Below, piece after piece: positions 19,658-28,510 of a stretch of 64,000 nucleotides of DNA. This DNA comes from Streptomyces sp. SM10. GTDB lineage: Bacteria; Actinomycetota; Actinomycetes; Streptomycetales; Streptomycetaceae. A model generated the notes under the pieces. The model worked only from the letters and a program-made list of their open reading frames with translations, ran no database searches and was not told where the DNA came from. The stretch lies in NCBI RefSeq assembly GCF_002910915.1, contig NZ_NEUF01000160.1, positions 171,770 to 235,769 of the forward strand, written 5' to 3'. The stretch's first letter is position 1; each line of letters opens with the position of its first letter. The translations under genes and the position numbers were made by a program.

Positions 19658-19761
19658 CCTGTTCCGGCGGTGGATCCACCTCCGTTCCGCCCCCTCGCCT
19701 CCCCTCGCGCGCCCCTCTCCGCGGACGCGACCGTCCTCGACCACTCCACAGGTGATGCCTC

Positions 19762-21285
19762 ATGCCCACGTACACCCCGTTCTCCGAGGTGCCGCGACCG
19801 GCGGCCCCCTCCACCGCAGCCTCCGCGCCCGTCTCCGCCGCCTCCCTGCCGGCCTCCCGTCTCGACGTGTCGGGTGAACTGCTGGCGCTGCTGCGCGACA
19901 CCACCACCGCCCCACGCCCGGATGCCCAGTTGGAGGCACTGACCCTGGCCGTGTCGGCCGACCTTCCCGTGCTGCTCTGGGGCGAGCCCGGCATCGGCAA
20001 GACGGCCGCGCTCACCCAGCTCGCCGACACCCTGGACCTGCCGCTGACCACGGTGATCGCGAGCGTGCACGAACCGTCGGACTTCTCCGGCCTGCCCGTC
20101 ATCGGGGACGATCCGGCGCAGAACGGCATCCCCATGGCTCCACCGGACTGGGCGGTGCGGCTCGTGCGGGCGGGACGCGGGCTGCTGTTCCTCGACGAGC
20201 TGTCCACCGCGCCGCCGGCGGTGCAGGCGGCGCTGCTGCGGCTGGTGCTGGAACGCCGGGTCGGCGCCCTGCGCCTGCCGCCCGACGTCCGTATCGTGGC
20301 CGCCGCCAACCCCCGGTCCTCCGCCGCCGACGGCTGGGAGCTGAGTCCGCCGCTCGCCAACCGGTTCGTCCACCTGCAGTGGGTCCACGACGCCGAGGTC
20401 GTGGTCCGGGGTCTCGGCGGCGTCTGGCCCCGGGCCTCGCTGCCGGCGCTCGACGCCGCCAGGCTGCCCGAGGCCGTGGTCTTCGCGCGCCGCGCGGTGT
20501 GCGGGCTGCTGGGTGCGCGGCCCGCCCTGGTGCACCGGCTTCCCTCGGGCGAGACCCGGCGGGGCGGCGCCTGGCCCTCGCCGCGCAGCTGGGACATGGC
20601 GCTGTCCCTGATCGCGTTCGCCACCGCCGCCGGCTCGTCCCGCGACGTCCTGTCGATGCTCGTCCGAGGCACGGTGGGCGACGGTCCCGGGCTGGAGCTG
20701 CTGGCCTACCTGGACAGGATGGACCTCCCGGACCCGGAGGACCTGCTGGCCGATCCCGACGGCGCGCGGCTGCCGGACCGCGGCGACCTGCGGCAGGCGA
20801 CGCTGGACGCGGTGGTCGCCGCGGTCCGGGCGCGCCCCGAGCGTGCCCGGTGGGACTCCGCGTGGGCGCTGCTGGCGAAGGCGGCGGAGACCGGCGCTCC
20901 CGATCTGCTGGTCGTCCCGGCGACGACGCTCGCCTCCCTGCGCCGGGACGACTGGGACGTACCCCTCGTCGGCGTACTGCCGTGCGACGCGGCGGCGGGC
21001 CGGGTCCGTCCCCTGTGCGGGGGCACGGAAGGCGTCGAGCTGCTCGGCGGCGGGGGAACGGACCTGCGCACGGGCTTCACCCGCGCCCTGGAGTCCCGTC
21101 CCCGCCCTGACGTCGTCGTCATGCTGACCGACGGCCAGACCCCGTGGCCGTCCCGCCGGCCGCCGTGCCGGACGGTGGTGGGGCTGTTCGGCCGGCAACA
21201 CGGGGGCTCCTCGTACGACGAGTCCGATCCCGAGTACCGCCCCGGTGGACCCCCCGCGTGGGCTCGGGTGGTGACCATCGGCTAG
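19762..21285 (+). CDS. MoxR AAA+ ATPase fused to the tail of a DUF2201 VWA-like protein
   Basis: Residues 1 to ~400 are a MoxR-type AAA+ ATPase: Walker A GEPGIGKT at 74-81, Walker B LLFLDE at 141-146, sensor-1 asparagine in AAANP near 183, and LANRF. From about residue 402 the sequence becomes the C-terminal part of a VWA-like (DUF2201-type) protein: LPCDAAAGRV, ELLGGGGTDLRTG, VVMLTDGQTPWP and the end PPAWARVVTIG. These are normally separate neighbouring genes. The metallopeptidase-like N-terminus and the start of the VWA fold with its first metal-binding motif are missing. The simplest reading is an in-frame deletion fusion at about 20965. The ATPase half could still function; the VWA half probably cannot bind metal. 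Confidence 0.8.
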   Translation: MPTYTPFSEVPRPAAPSTAASAPVSAASLPASRLDVSGELLALLRDTTTAPRPDAQLEALTLAVSADLPVLLWGEPGIGKTAALTQLADTLDLPLTTVIASVHEPSDFSGLPVIGDDPAQNGIPMAPPDWAVRLVRAGRGLLFLDELSTAPPAVQAALLRLVLERRVGALRLPPDVRIVAAANPRSSAADGWELSPPLANRFVHLQWVHDAEVVVRGLGGVWPRASLPALDAARLPEAVVFARRAVCGLLGARPALVHRLPSGETRRGGAWPSPRSWDMALSLIAFATAAGSSRDVLSMLVRGTVGDGPGLELLAYLDRMDLPDPEDLLADPDGARLPDRGDLRQATLDAVVAAVRARPERARWDSAWALLAKAAETGAPDLLVVPATTLASLRRDDWDVPLVGVLPCDAAAGRVRPLCGGTEGVELLGGGGTDLRTGFTRALESRPRPDVVVMLTDGQTPWPSRRPPCRTVVGLFGRQHGGSSYDESDPEYRPGGPPAWARVVTIG

Positions 21286-21309
21286 CCCCCGGCCGCGGGC
21301 CATGTCCCC

Positions 21310-21774
21310 ATGTTCGGTTCCGGGGCGGGGGCAAGCCCTCAGCGTCCGTATGAGGGGAACCCCCGGCGCCGCCCTGGGGACAGACATCACCGCACGGGGG
21401 TGGCTGGGGACTTCACCGAGGAGTGGGCCACCGGCTCCCCTGCCCGCAGGCAGGCCGCCCTGCGGAAGCTCGACGCGTACGCCGACCTGCCGGCCGGGGC
21501 TCCCGAGCAGATCCGCTCCGGTGTCCGGGATCCGGCCTTCCTCGCGCAGACGAAGCCGCGGCTGGACTCCCCCGACGTGTGGGGCGCCCTTCTCGGTCCC
21601 GGCGAGCGAGATCGGCCGGGACGGCAAGCCGCCACCTACCCCGGTATGCCGATCGCGACGCCGGCCGCGCGTCGTCCCTGCTGCTGGACGACGGGCCGCC
21701 TTCGGGTTCGAACGTGGCCTGACACCGTCACGAGACCGCTCGGCCCGGGCGGGACGTCCGAGACGCGGCGGTGA
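21310..21774 (+). other. Doubtful 154-codon frame after the MoxR chimera
   Basis: An open frame whose middle (ARRQAALRKLDAYADLP, then DPAFLAQTKPRLDSPDVWGALL) looks protein-like, while both ends look like random high-GC translation. I recognise no family. It may be a leftover of a gene lost when the MoxR and VWA genes were joined. The stretch 21286-21849 otherwise holds nothing I can support. Confidence 0.25.
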
Positions 21775-21849
21775 CGACACGGCGTGCCGCGGACAGCGGT
21801 CGTCGTCACGGCCATGCCCGGACTTGGCGGACGGCCTGTCCCCCTCGTC

Positions 21850-23094
21850 TCATCCGAGGTCGGCCAGCAGGTCGTTCAGCACCGCTTCCTCCTCCACCCG
21901 CACACCCGCCGTCTCCAGCGCGTCCGGCAGGCCGGGATCCCACGGGGCCTCGGCCCGGACCCCGGTGAGGGGCGGGCCGGCGGGCAGCGCGTGCACCGCG
22001 GCACGGTAGTCGGCCGCTGTGTAGCGCCACGGGGTCCAGGGGACCCGCCGCAGCAGGGCGGCGGCAATGCGCAGGCCTCCCCAGTCGAAGTCGCCGTGGT
22101 AGCGGAAGCTGCTGCCGTGCGTGTGGAGATGGCGAAGGAGGACGAGGGCGGCGGCGGACGGCTGCCCCTGGAGGCAGATCAGGGGTGCGCCCTGCGTGCC
22201 GTACGCGTCGGCGGCCGCGGCGAGCACGGCGGGGTTCTCGCAGACCCGGACCGTCGGCGGCGCCGAGCGGGGCGGGCATCGGGTCAGCTGCCGCAGAGTC
22301 AGTACGGCGGGCTCGCCCGCGTCGGCCATCCAGTCCAGGGCAGGAGTGCCCCGCAGGTTCAGGGCGAGCACGGTCGAGGACAGCTCGTCACGCAGCAGGC
22401 CCACCGATGCCCACGCCTCGCGGCGCCCCTGCGCGCCGCCCGCGTCGGGGACCCCGGTCAGCGCCCGGACGCCTGAGAGGGCGAGGGTGCAGAGCGGGGT
22501 CCCGTCGTCCAGCGCGTGCGCGCTGCCGAGGAGTCGGGAGGAGAACGCGGGGAGGGACGCGGGCGGCTCGACCGGCAGGGCCCGGATGACGGTGGCGGTC
22601 CGGCCCAGCAGGTCGGCCGCCGCGGTGGGGGTTCCGGTGAGGCGCCGTACCAGCCCGTCGTTCCGGAGCCGCTCCGTCCAGCCCCGGAGAGCGGGGATCT
22701 CGTCCGCCAGGGCGTCGGCCGGACCGTACGCCGTCGCCCAGGCCCGCTGTTCCTCGGCCCGTGCCTGGCCGAGGAGCGTGACCGGCCCGGTGAGCGCGAT
22801 CACGGCCGCTGCCAGTCCCGCCGGGCTGATCCCGGAGCGGCGCAGCAGGTCGTCCACCACGTCGAGGCGCACGGACAGGGATCGCCCCCCGCCCGGTGCG
22901 CGACCCAACAACCTTTCGGACGCGTCCCGTTGGTCCGCGGTGGGCGCGCTCAGTGAAACCGGGCCGGTGAGCGGCTGCCCGCGCTCCAGCCGTCGGCGCG
23001 CACGGTCGACCAGCCAGCCAAGTCCGGGGGCGCCGAGGAGTCGGCGCAGCCGTACGTCATCGACCGTCACCGGCGTCGCGGGGGTCAGCTCCAC
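21850..23094 (-). CDS. jetD: JetD-type Wadjet nuclease subunit (TIGR02679-like, Toprim-like C-terminus)
   Basis: A 414-aa protein matching the TIGR02679/DUF2399-DUF3323 pattern. The C-terminal third carries a Toprim-like catalytic layout: a glutamate in RVCENPAVLAA, an LICLQGQPSAA strand, and the DxD-type motif RYHGDFDWGGLRIA. In Wadjet systems JetD is the nuclease that cuts circular plasmid DNA after the SMC-like JetABC complex has extruded it. The GTG start at 23094 overlaps the end of jetC by 10 bases (GTGGAGCTGA), so translation is probably coupled. It is the last gene of a four-gene leftward operon. No clear terminator is seen after it. Confidence 0.88.
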   Translation of the reverse strand: MELTPATPVTVDDVRLRRLLGAPGLGWLVDRARRRLERGQPLTGPVSLSAPTADQRDASERLLGRAPGGGRSLSVRLDVVDDLLRRSGISPAGLAAAVIALTGPVTLLGQARAEEQRAWATAYGPADALADEIPALRGWTERLRNDGLVRRLTGTPTAAADLLGRTATVIRALPVEPPASLPAFSSRLLGSAHALDDGTPLCTLALSGVRALTGVPDAGGAQGRREAWASVGLLRDELSSTVLALNLRGTPALDWMADAGEPAVLTLRQLTRCPPRSAPPTVRVCENPAVLAAAADAYGTQGAPLICLQGQPSAAALVLLRHLHTHGSSFRYHGDFDWGGLRIAAALLRRVPWTPWRYTAADYRAAVHALPAGPPLTGVRAEAPWDPGLPDALETAGVRVEEEAVLNDLLADLG

Positions 23095-26000
23095 AGCGGC
23101 TCCGATGCACCGGCCGTCTCGGCCCGGGGTGCGGGAACCGCGTGCTCGGGTCTCACCGGTTCCGGACCGCGCCGCCGTCGCGTGCCGTCCCACTCCCACC
23201 GGGTGACGAGCACCGCCGCGACCTCGTCGATCCGCGACAGCTGGGCGATGGCGATGCCGGGAACCTGCGGGTAGCAGGCCCACTCGCGCTCACTCGTCAT
23301 CACGACGTCGAGGTCGAAAGCATGCAGCAGGCCCAGACACTTGGCGCGCGAGTCGTCGTCCACCCCGGCGAACGCCTCGTCGAGGGTGACCAGACGCGGT
23401 GCGTACGGGCTGCCCGCGCTCGCGTAGTGCGAGGACGCGGCGGCGAACAGCGGCACCGACACGGCCAGCACCCGCTCGCCGCCGGAAGCGGGTCCCGTGG
23501 CCGGGACCCAACGGCCCTGCTGGTGCCGCTCGACCCCGAACTCGTGCCAGGTCCGGTAGTCGAGTGCGGCGGTGAGGTGGTCCAGCCAGCTGCCCGAGGC
23601 GTCGTCGGTGTGCTGGCGGGCGATCTGCTCCTGAAGGAACTCGCCGACGGCCGCACGGTCCTCGGCGGTCCAGACGTCGGCCGACCGGCGCAGCCGCTCC
23701 CTGGCCGGTGCGAGCCCGGCCGGAGCCTTGCGGGATGACCGCCATACCAGCCTCAGCCGCATGCCGGTGGAGGTCGGCCGCTCCTCCAGCTCGGCGTTCA
23801 TGTCCCGTACCTGCCGCTCGGCCGCGCCGATCAGCTCCTGGAGGGTCCCCGCGACCTCCGTGACCAGATGGGTCTCCAGGATCTCCCGCTCGCGAGCGGA
23901 CAGGATGCGGGCCAGTTCGCCGACCTCGACAGCCAGTGCCGCGGCCAGGTCCGGTACGGCTCGTTCGCGGCCCTGGTAGGTGATGTCGACGACCATGCCG
24001 TCCTCCACCATGCGGGCGGAGGCTCGGTGACCGTGCCGGGACAGGGTGTCCTGGAGCGCCTTGAACTCCTCGCTGAGCCGGCGTTGCACCCGTTCCCAGG
24101 CGCTGTCGGAGTCGTCGGTGGCGGACAGTCCCGCGTCGATCGCGCGGGCCAGCACGATCGCGGGGGTGGCCGCCCAGGCGCCGGCGTCCACAGCGGGCAC
24201 CTCGATGTCGGGCACCGCCACGGCCACCAGTCCGGTACCGGTGAACCGCTGAAGTGCGGCAATGGCCTCCGTACGCGCCTCGGCCGCCTCTCTGAGTCCT
24301 TCGTGCAGCTGCTCGATACGGCCTTCGGCCTTGCCCGCCGCCCGGTCGGCTTCGGCATGACGCCGGTGAGCCACCCGCTGCTCGCCCTCGCAACGGCGGA
24401 TCGACTCCGCCGTCTGAGCCAGCAGGCGCTGGAGTTCGTCGACGGCGGCACCGACCGTGGAGCGCAAGGTGCTGAAGCGTTCGTCGGCCGCTGCCGCCTC
24501 GCTGTCGGCCTCCTTCGCGCGCTCCGCGAACTCCGCGGCCCGCTCGGCGGCCTGCCCGGTCTCGGTGCGCTCGTCCGCGACCTGAGCGCCGGCCTCGCCG
24601 CGTTCACGCAGGGCGGGCCAGAGGGCGGCCAGTACCGCGGCGAGGGAGCCGAGTGCGTCACGCACCGCCGTCAGTCCTTCCTCGTCGGCCGGCATGTTCA
24701 GGTCCTCCGCGGTCCGGGTGAGATCCCCCGCCGCCGACTCGCTCCGCTCAGCCGCCTCCAGGAGCGCGGCGGCCCGCTCCTCGCGCCGTTCACCGGCCCG
24801 GCGCAGCGAATCCGCGGCGGCCGCCACTCGCGCGTGTGCGCGGGTGAGGGCGGTCTCGTCCGGTACGTCCGCCACCTCCGTGTCCAGCACTCCGCGGCGG
24901 GCGGCCACGGTGCCCGCCAGATCCACGAGTGCCTCCAGTTCGCCCTGGAGGACGTCGAGTGCGCGATGGATGACGTCGATCCGGGTCCGCCGGGCAGCCT
25001 CCCGCGCACCTTCACCGATGTACTCGGCGCCCGCTTTGGCCCACCGGCCGGTCAGCGCGCCGACCCGGAAGCGCCCGTCCACCGCGGCCCAGGTTCCGGC
25101 CTCACCATCCGCCTCGGTGGCCACCGCACCGGCTTCCCGCCCGGCGCCGATCGCGGCGAGCAGCCGAGCCACCGTGTCTTCGCCCACCGCCGCGGCCCCG
25201 GCGTCCCCGTGGTCCACGGCCGGGCGCAGCAGGTGCGCGAGCGACATCCCTCGTACCGGATCCTCGGCCGGGGCGAGCAGGACCTCGTGGCTGTCGGCGG
25301 CGAGAACCGCGCCGTCGGGGAGCACCCAGGCGTCCAGCATCCCGGATGCCTCCAGGGCGGCTTCGAGACCGGCTCGTTCCTCTTCACCGAGACCGTCCTC
25401 GAAGTCCACCAGCCGCCACAGGGGGGCGCCCGTCAGACGCTCGCGCAGACCGGGGGCGCGGGTGCGCGGCGGCTGCGGCGGACGCCGCCCGCCGGCCTCC
25501 AGCGCGGTCAGTTCCTGCCGCAGCTCTTCGGCCTGCCGGGTGAGTTCGGCCCGGCGGCGGTCGGCGGCGGCAACCTGCTCGGCCAGCCGCGCGGATGCGG
25601 CACTGTGGGCGCGAGCGGCCTCGGCCCGTGCCGGGTACGGGCCGTGGAGACGGCCCACCCATTCCTGGAGTTCGTCCAACAGGCCCGGCTCGTCCGGGTA
25701 GGCCAGTTCGGTCCAGCCGCGGGCACGGGTGCGGACTTCGTCCAGCAGCGCCCGTCCGGCGTGCGCGGCGTCCTCCTCGGCCAGGCTCAGCTCCGACACG
25801 GCCGCGGACCGGTCGGCATCGGCCTCGTCGAGTCGCACGGCCCGTGTACGGCGTTCCTCCGCAGAGCGGGCGGCAGTCCGGGCGAGGTCCGTCACATGGG
25901 TGAGCGCACGCCTGCCCCGCTCCACCGACTCCTCGACGGCACCGCGTAGTTCACTCGGGGCGAGTCCGTCGTCCGGCAGTTCGCTCCCCGGTACGTCACT

Positions 26001-27269
26001 CCCCGGCAGGACGACCCGGGCGGCTGCCGCGGCCACGGCAGCCTGCCGGTAGGTGTCCTGGGCGCGCCCGTCAGCCGCCCGCAGCCTGTTCTCAGCGGCA
26101 CCGAGCCGCTCCAGGCCCTTGTGATGCAGACGCGCCGCCTGGTCCCGGTCACTCGCCGCGCGCTCTGCCGCCCGCACCGTGCGCTCCACCTCGTGGTGTG
26201 CCTGCTCAAGGTTTCTGGCGCTGCGCATCTCGGGGCTTTCCCGCAGTGCCGCGTCCTGGGCACGGAGCCGGTTCTGCTGCTCCTCCAGCATCGCGCCGAG
26301 TTCGGCTGCCGCCTCTCGTTCCTCCTCGGCCCCGGCCTGCTGCGCCTGTGCCTCGGCGAGGTCCCGCTGGCGTTGCTCGTAGCGGGAGTGCTCGGAACGT
26401 GGCAGCCGGGCGCGGCGGCGGGTCGCGATACGCGCATAGCGCCGGTAGTGCTCCAGGAAGCCGGCCGCGGCGCGCTCCGCGGCGGAGGCGGCCGCCAGTT
26501 CGGTCTTCTCCTCGTCGAGTGAGCGGAACGCCTCGGCCACGTCTGCGATCACGGCCTGGTCCACCGGCGGCAGGGCCTCGGTGAGTGCGCGGGAGAGGGC
26601 TGCCTCGTTGGGGCGCTTGGACAGCTGCGGCTGGCGCAACTGGACGAGCAGGTCGACCAGGGCTCCGTACCGTTGCTCGCCGAGCCCGAAGAGGGCCTCG
26701 TCCACGGCTCTTCGATAGGCCTTGGCCTGGTCGTACACCATGCCGTGACCAGCGACGGCTTCGACCAGACGGTCCCTGGAGAGGGCCGTGCCGGTGGCGT
26801 CGACCAGGCTGAGGAAGCCCTCTGCGGGCGTACCGGGTCCGTGCTGGACGCGCCGGCCGGTGACGGCGTACCAGTGCCGGGCGATCCCGCGTCCGCTCAC
26901 CGCCTTCAGTCCGCACAGGAGTGTGCGGAAGTGGCTCTCCCCGGTGCTCGCGTCGCGTCTGCCGAACTCGATCCACGTGTAGCCGAGGCGCTCGGTGTGC
27001 GGGTGCTCACCGCCGAGGAGCAGGTTCCACTCCATCCGCTTGCCGGGGTCACCGTCCGGCTCCACCCGTCTGGGGCTCAGGTCGCCGTCGAGCAGGAAGG
27101 GCAGCGTGAGCGCGAGCACCTTGGACTTGCCGGTGCCGTTGTTGCCACGCAACAGCAGCCGTCCGTCACGGAAGTGGAATTCCTCCACGTCGTAGTGGAA
27201 GAGGTCGACGAGCCCGATCCGCAGGGGCTGCCAGCGGACCCGGAGGGGCTCGGGTAGCGGGTTGGTCAC
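23085..27269 (-). CDS. jetC: JetC-type SMC-like ATPase (TIGR02680)
   Basis: A 1394-aa SMC/MukB-like ATPase. Walker A GNNGTGKS is at residues 42-49. Two very long Glu/Ala/Arg-rich coiled-coil arms flank a hinge-like centre. The ABC signature ASGGERVLAVSVPLFAAASS and the Walker B LVTLDEAFAGVDDDSR lie near the C-terminus, followed by VVMTSERE. This is the motor of Wadjet defence, which extrudes DNA loops and recognises small circles. The GTG start at 27269 overlaps the jetB stop by 4 bases (GTGA). Length is usual for the TIGR02680 family and no motif is damaged. Confidence 0.93.
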   Translation of the reverse strand: MTNPLPEPLRVRWQPLRIGLVDLFHYDVEEFHFRDGRLLLRGNNGTGKSKVLALTLPFLLDGDLSPRRVEPDGDPGKRMEWNLLLGGEHPHTERLGYTWIEFGRRDASTGESHFRTLLCGLKAVSGRGIARHWYAVTGRRVQHGPGTPAEGFLSLVDATGTALSRDRLVEAVAGHGMVYDQAKAYRRAVDEALFGLGEQRYGALVDLLVQLRQPQLSKRPNEAALSRALTEALPPVDQAVIADVAEAFRSLDEEKTELAAASAAERAAAGFLEHYRRYARIATRRRARLPRSEHSRYEQRQRDLAEAQAQQAGAEEEREAAAELGAMLEEQQNRLRAQDAALRESPEMRSARNLEQAHHEVERTVRAAERAASDRDQAARLHHKGLERLGAAENRLRAADGRAQDTYRQAAVAAAAARVVLPGSDVPGSELPDDGLAPSELRGAVEESVERGRRALTHVTDLARTAARSAEERRTRAVRLDEADADRSAAVSELSLAEEDAAHAGRALLDEVRTRARGWTELAYPDEPGLLDELQEWVGRLHGPYPARAEAARAHSAASARLAEQVAAADRRRAELTRQAEELRQELTALEAGGRRPPQPPRTRAPGLRERLTGAPLWRLVDFEDGLGEEERAGLEAALEASGMLDAWVLPDGAVLAADSHEVLLAPAEDPVRGMSLAHLLRPAVDHGDAGAAAVGEDTVARLLAAIGAGREAGAVATEADGEAGTWAAVDGRFRVGALTGRWAKAGAEYIGEGAREAARRTRIDVIHRALDVLQGELEALVDLAGTVAARRGVLDTEVADVPDETALTRAHARVAAAADSLRRAGERREERAAALLEAAERSESAAGDLTRTAEDLNMPADEEGLTAVRDALGSLAAVLAALWPALRERGEAGAQVADERTETGQAAERAAEFAERAKEADSEAAAADERFSTLRSTVGAAVDELQRLLAQTAESIRRCEGEQRVAHRRHAEADRAAGKAEGRIEQLHEGLREAAEARTEAIAALQRFTGTGLVAVAVPDIEVPAVDAGAWAATPAIVLARAIDAGLSATDDSDSAWERVQRRLSEEFKALQDTLSRHGHRASARMVEDGMVVDITYQGRERAVPDLAAALAVEVGELARILSAREREILETHLVTEVAGTLQELIGAAERQVRDMNAELEERPTSTGMRLRLVWRSSRKAPAGLAPARERLRRSADVWTAEDRAAVGEFLQEQIARQHTDDASGSWLDHLTAALDYRTWHEFGVERHQQGRWVPATGPASGGERVLAVSVPLFAAASSHYASAGSPYAPRLVTLDEAFAGVDDDSRAKCLGLLHAFDLDVVMTSEREWACYPQVPGIAIAQLSRIDEVAAVLVTRWEWDGTRRRRGPEPVRPEHAVPAPRAETAGASEPLWS

Positions 27270-28510
27270 GCCTGAGCGGCCTTTCGCTGAGCCGGCCTGC
27301 GCGTGCTGCCGGGTGTGCCTGGTTCGAGTACGACGGGTTCGCCGACCGCGTAGCGGGCCAGCGCGGGGCGGGGCTCGGCCCCGTCTGCGGTCCGGGCGAC
27401 CAGGCCGAGGGCGGCGAGCCGGGCGACGGCCTGCTCGACGAGTTCGGCCTCCGTGCCCGGTTCCCGCGCGGTCTTGGACCAGAACGTGCCGTGCACGAAG
27501 GCCAGTTCCCGTACGTGCTCGGTGAGCTGATGGGTGGTGACGGGCCGGCCCGCCCTCGCCAGGTACTCGGCGAGCAGCAGGGTGATGTGGCCGTGAGTGC
27601 CCTGCTCGGGCATCCGTACGTCGGTGAGGTCGTCCTCGGGGTCGACCATGGCGATGCCCTCGGCCCGGATCTCGGGCACCAGACCGGTCAGCTCGGCGAC
27701 GCGGGCCGTGAGGAACCCCCGCTGCCTGGTGAGATAGCTGAGTTCGGCGTCGCTCAGCTCGTCGTAGTAGAGCACCGGGTCGTCCAGAAGTCTGCGGGTG
27801 AGTGAGTGCCGCATCGCCCGGAAGCGGAGCTCCTCGCTGTCGAGGGCGGTTTCGGCGACGAGTTGCGCCATCCGGTGGGCGGTGGCCTCGGCCTGCACGG
27901 TGGAGGGCCCTCGACGTGTCGCGAGGAGCCCCGCCAGTACCCGGCGTTCGACGTCGTAGAGCACGTCGCCCGCCCCGTTCACGTACGCGTCCTCGTCTCC
28001 GGCGACCCGGCGGAGCACGCCGAGACCGAGCAGGAGCCGCACGACGGCCGCGAGGTCGAGGCGCTCGTCCCGGCGGTCGAGGGTGAACTGGATGCCCGAC
28101 GCGACCAGCCCGGGATCGGTGGCATCGAGGACGACCTGGTCGGCGAGACGGCCGAGTGCGATCTGGGACTCGCCGCGCTCCAGGGCTGCCAGGGCCAGAC
28201 AGAGCAGGACGTAGCGGCGACGGGTGAAGGGCGCGGCGGCGCGGGTCGCCTCGCGTGCGGGGCGTGTGGAGTCGTGGAGTACGCCGGGGATCTTGCGCAG
28301 CCGGGCGGTCCCGGCGTCCACGTGGAGCGGCCAGCCGGTGTTGCGGTCGAACCACTCGCGGAGCTCGGAGGCATGCCGTCGCACGAGCCGGAACTCATCC
28401 GCGTGCTTGCCGTGGGAGAGGAGGAGCGGCTGTTTCAGCAGCGCGCGGGCCGCCTTGCTGAGCTCGGCTGCGTGCTGCCCGTCGAGTACCTCGGCCAGTG
28501 ACGCGGTCAT
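27266..28510 (-). CDS. jetB: JetB-type Wadjet subunit (TIGR02678, DUF2398)
   Basis: A 414-aa helical protein of the TIGR02678 type: KAARALLKQPLL at the N-terminus, WFDRNTGWPLHVD and RRYVLLCLALAALERGESQI in the middle, then a winged-helix-like region ending with HVRELAFVHGTFWSK. In Wadjet, JetB is the KITE-like (MukE analogue) partner bridging the kleisin JetA and the SMC JetC. Its start overlaps jetA by 4 bases (ATGA) and its end overlaps jetC by 4 bases, so the complex subunits are translationally coupled. Confidence 0.9.
   Translation of the reverse strand: MTASLAEVLDGQHAAELSKAARALLKQPLLLSHGKHADEFRLVRRHASELREWFDRNTGWPLHVDAGTARLRKIPGVLHDSTRPAREATRAAAPFTRRRYVLLCLALAALERGESQIALGRLADQVVLDATDPGLVASGIQFTLDRRDERLDLAAVVRLLLGLGVLRRVAGDEDAYVNGAGDVLYDVERRVLAGLLATRRGPSTVQAEATAHRMAQLVAETALDSEELRFRAMRHSLTRRLLDDPVLYYDELSDAELSYLTRQRGFLTARVAELTGLVPEIRAEGIAMVDPEDDLTDVRMPEQGTHGHITLLLAEYLARAGRPVTTHQLTEHVRELAFVHGTFWSKTAREPGTEAELVEQAVARLAALGLVARTADGAEPRPALARYAVGEPVVLEPGTPGSTRRPAQRKAAQA

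Noticed and set aside
21705-21713. GGTTCGAAC resembling a tRNA T-loop
   Set aside because: The flanking bases cannot form a T-stem and no acceptor or anticodon arm is present.
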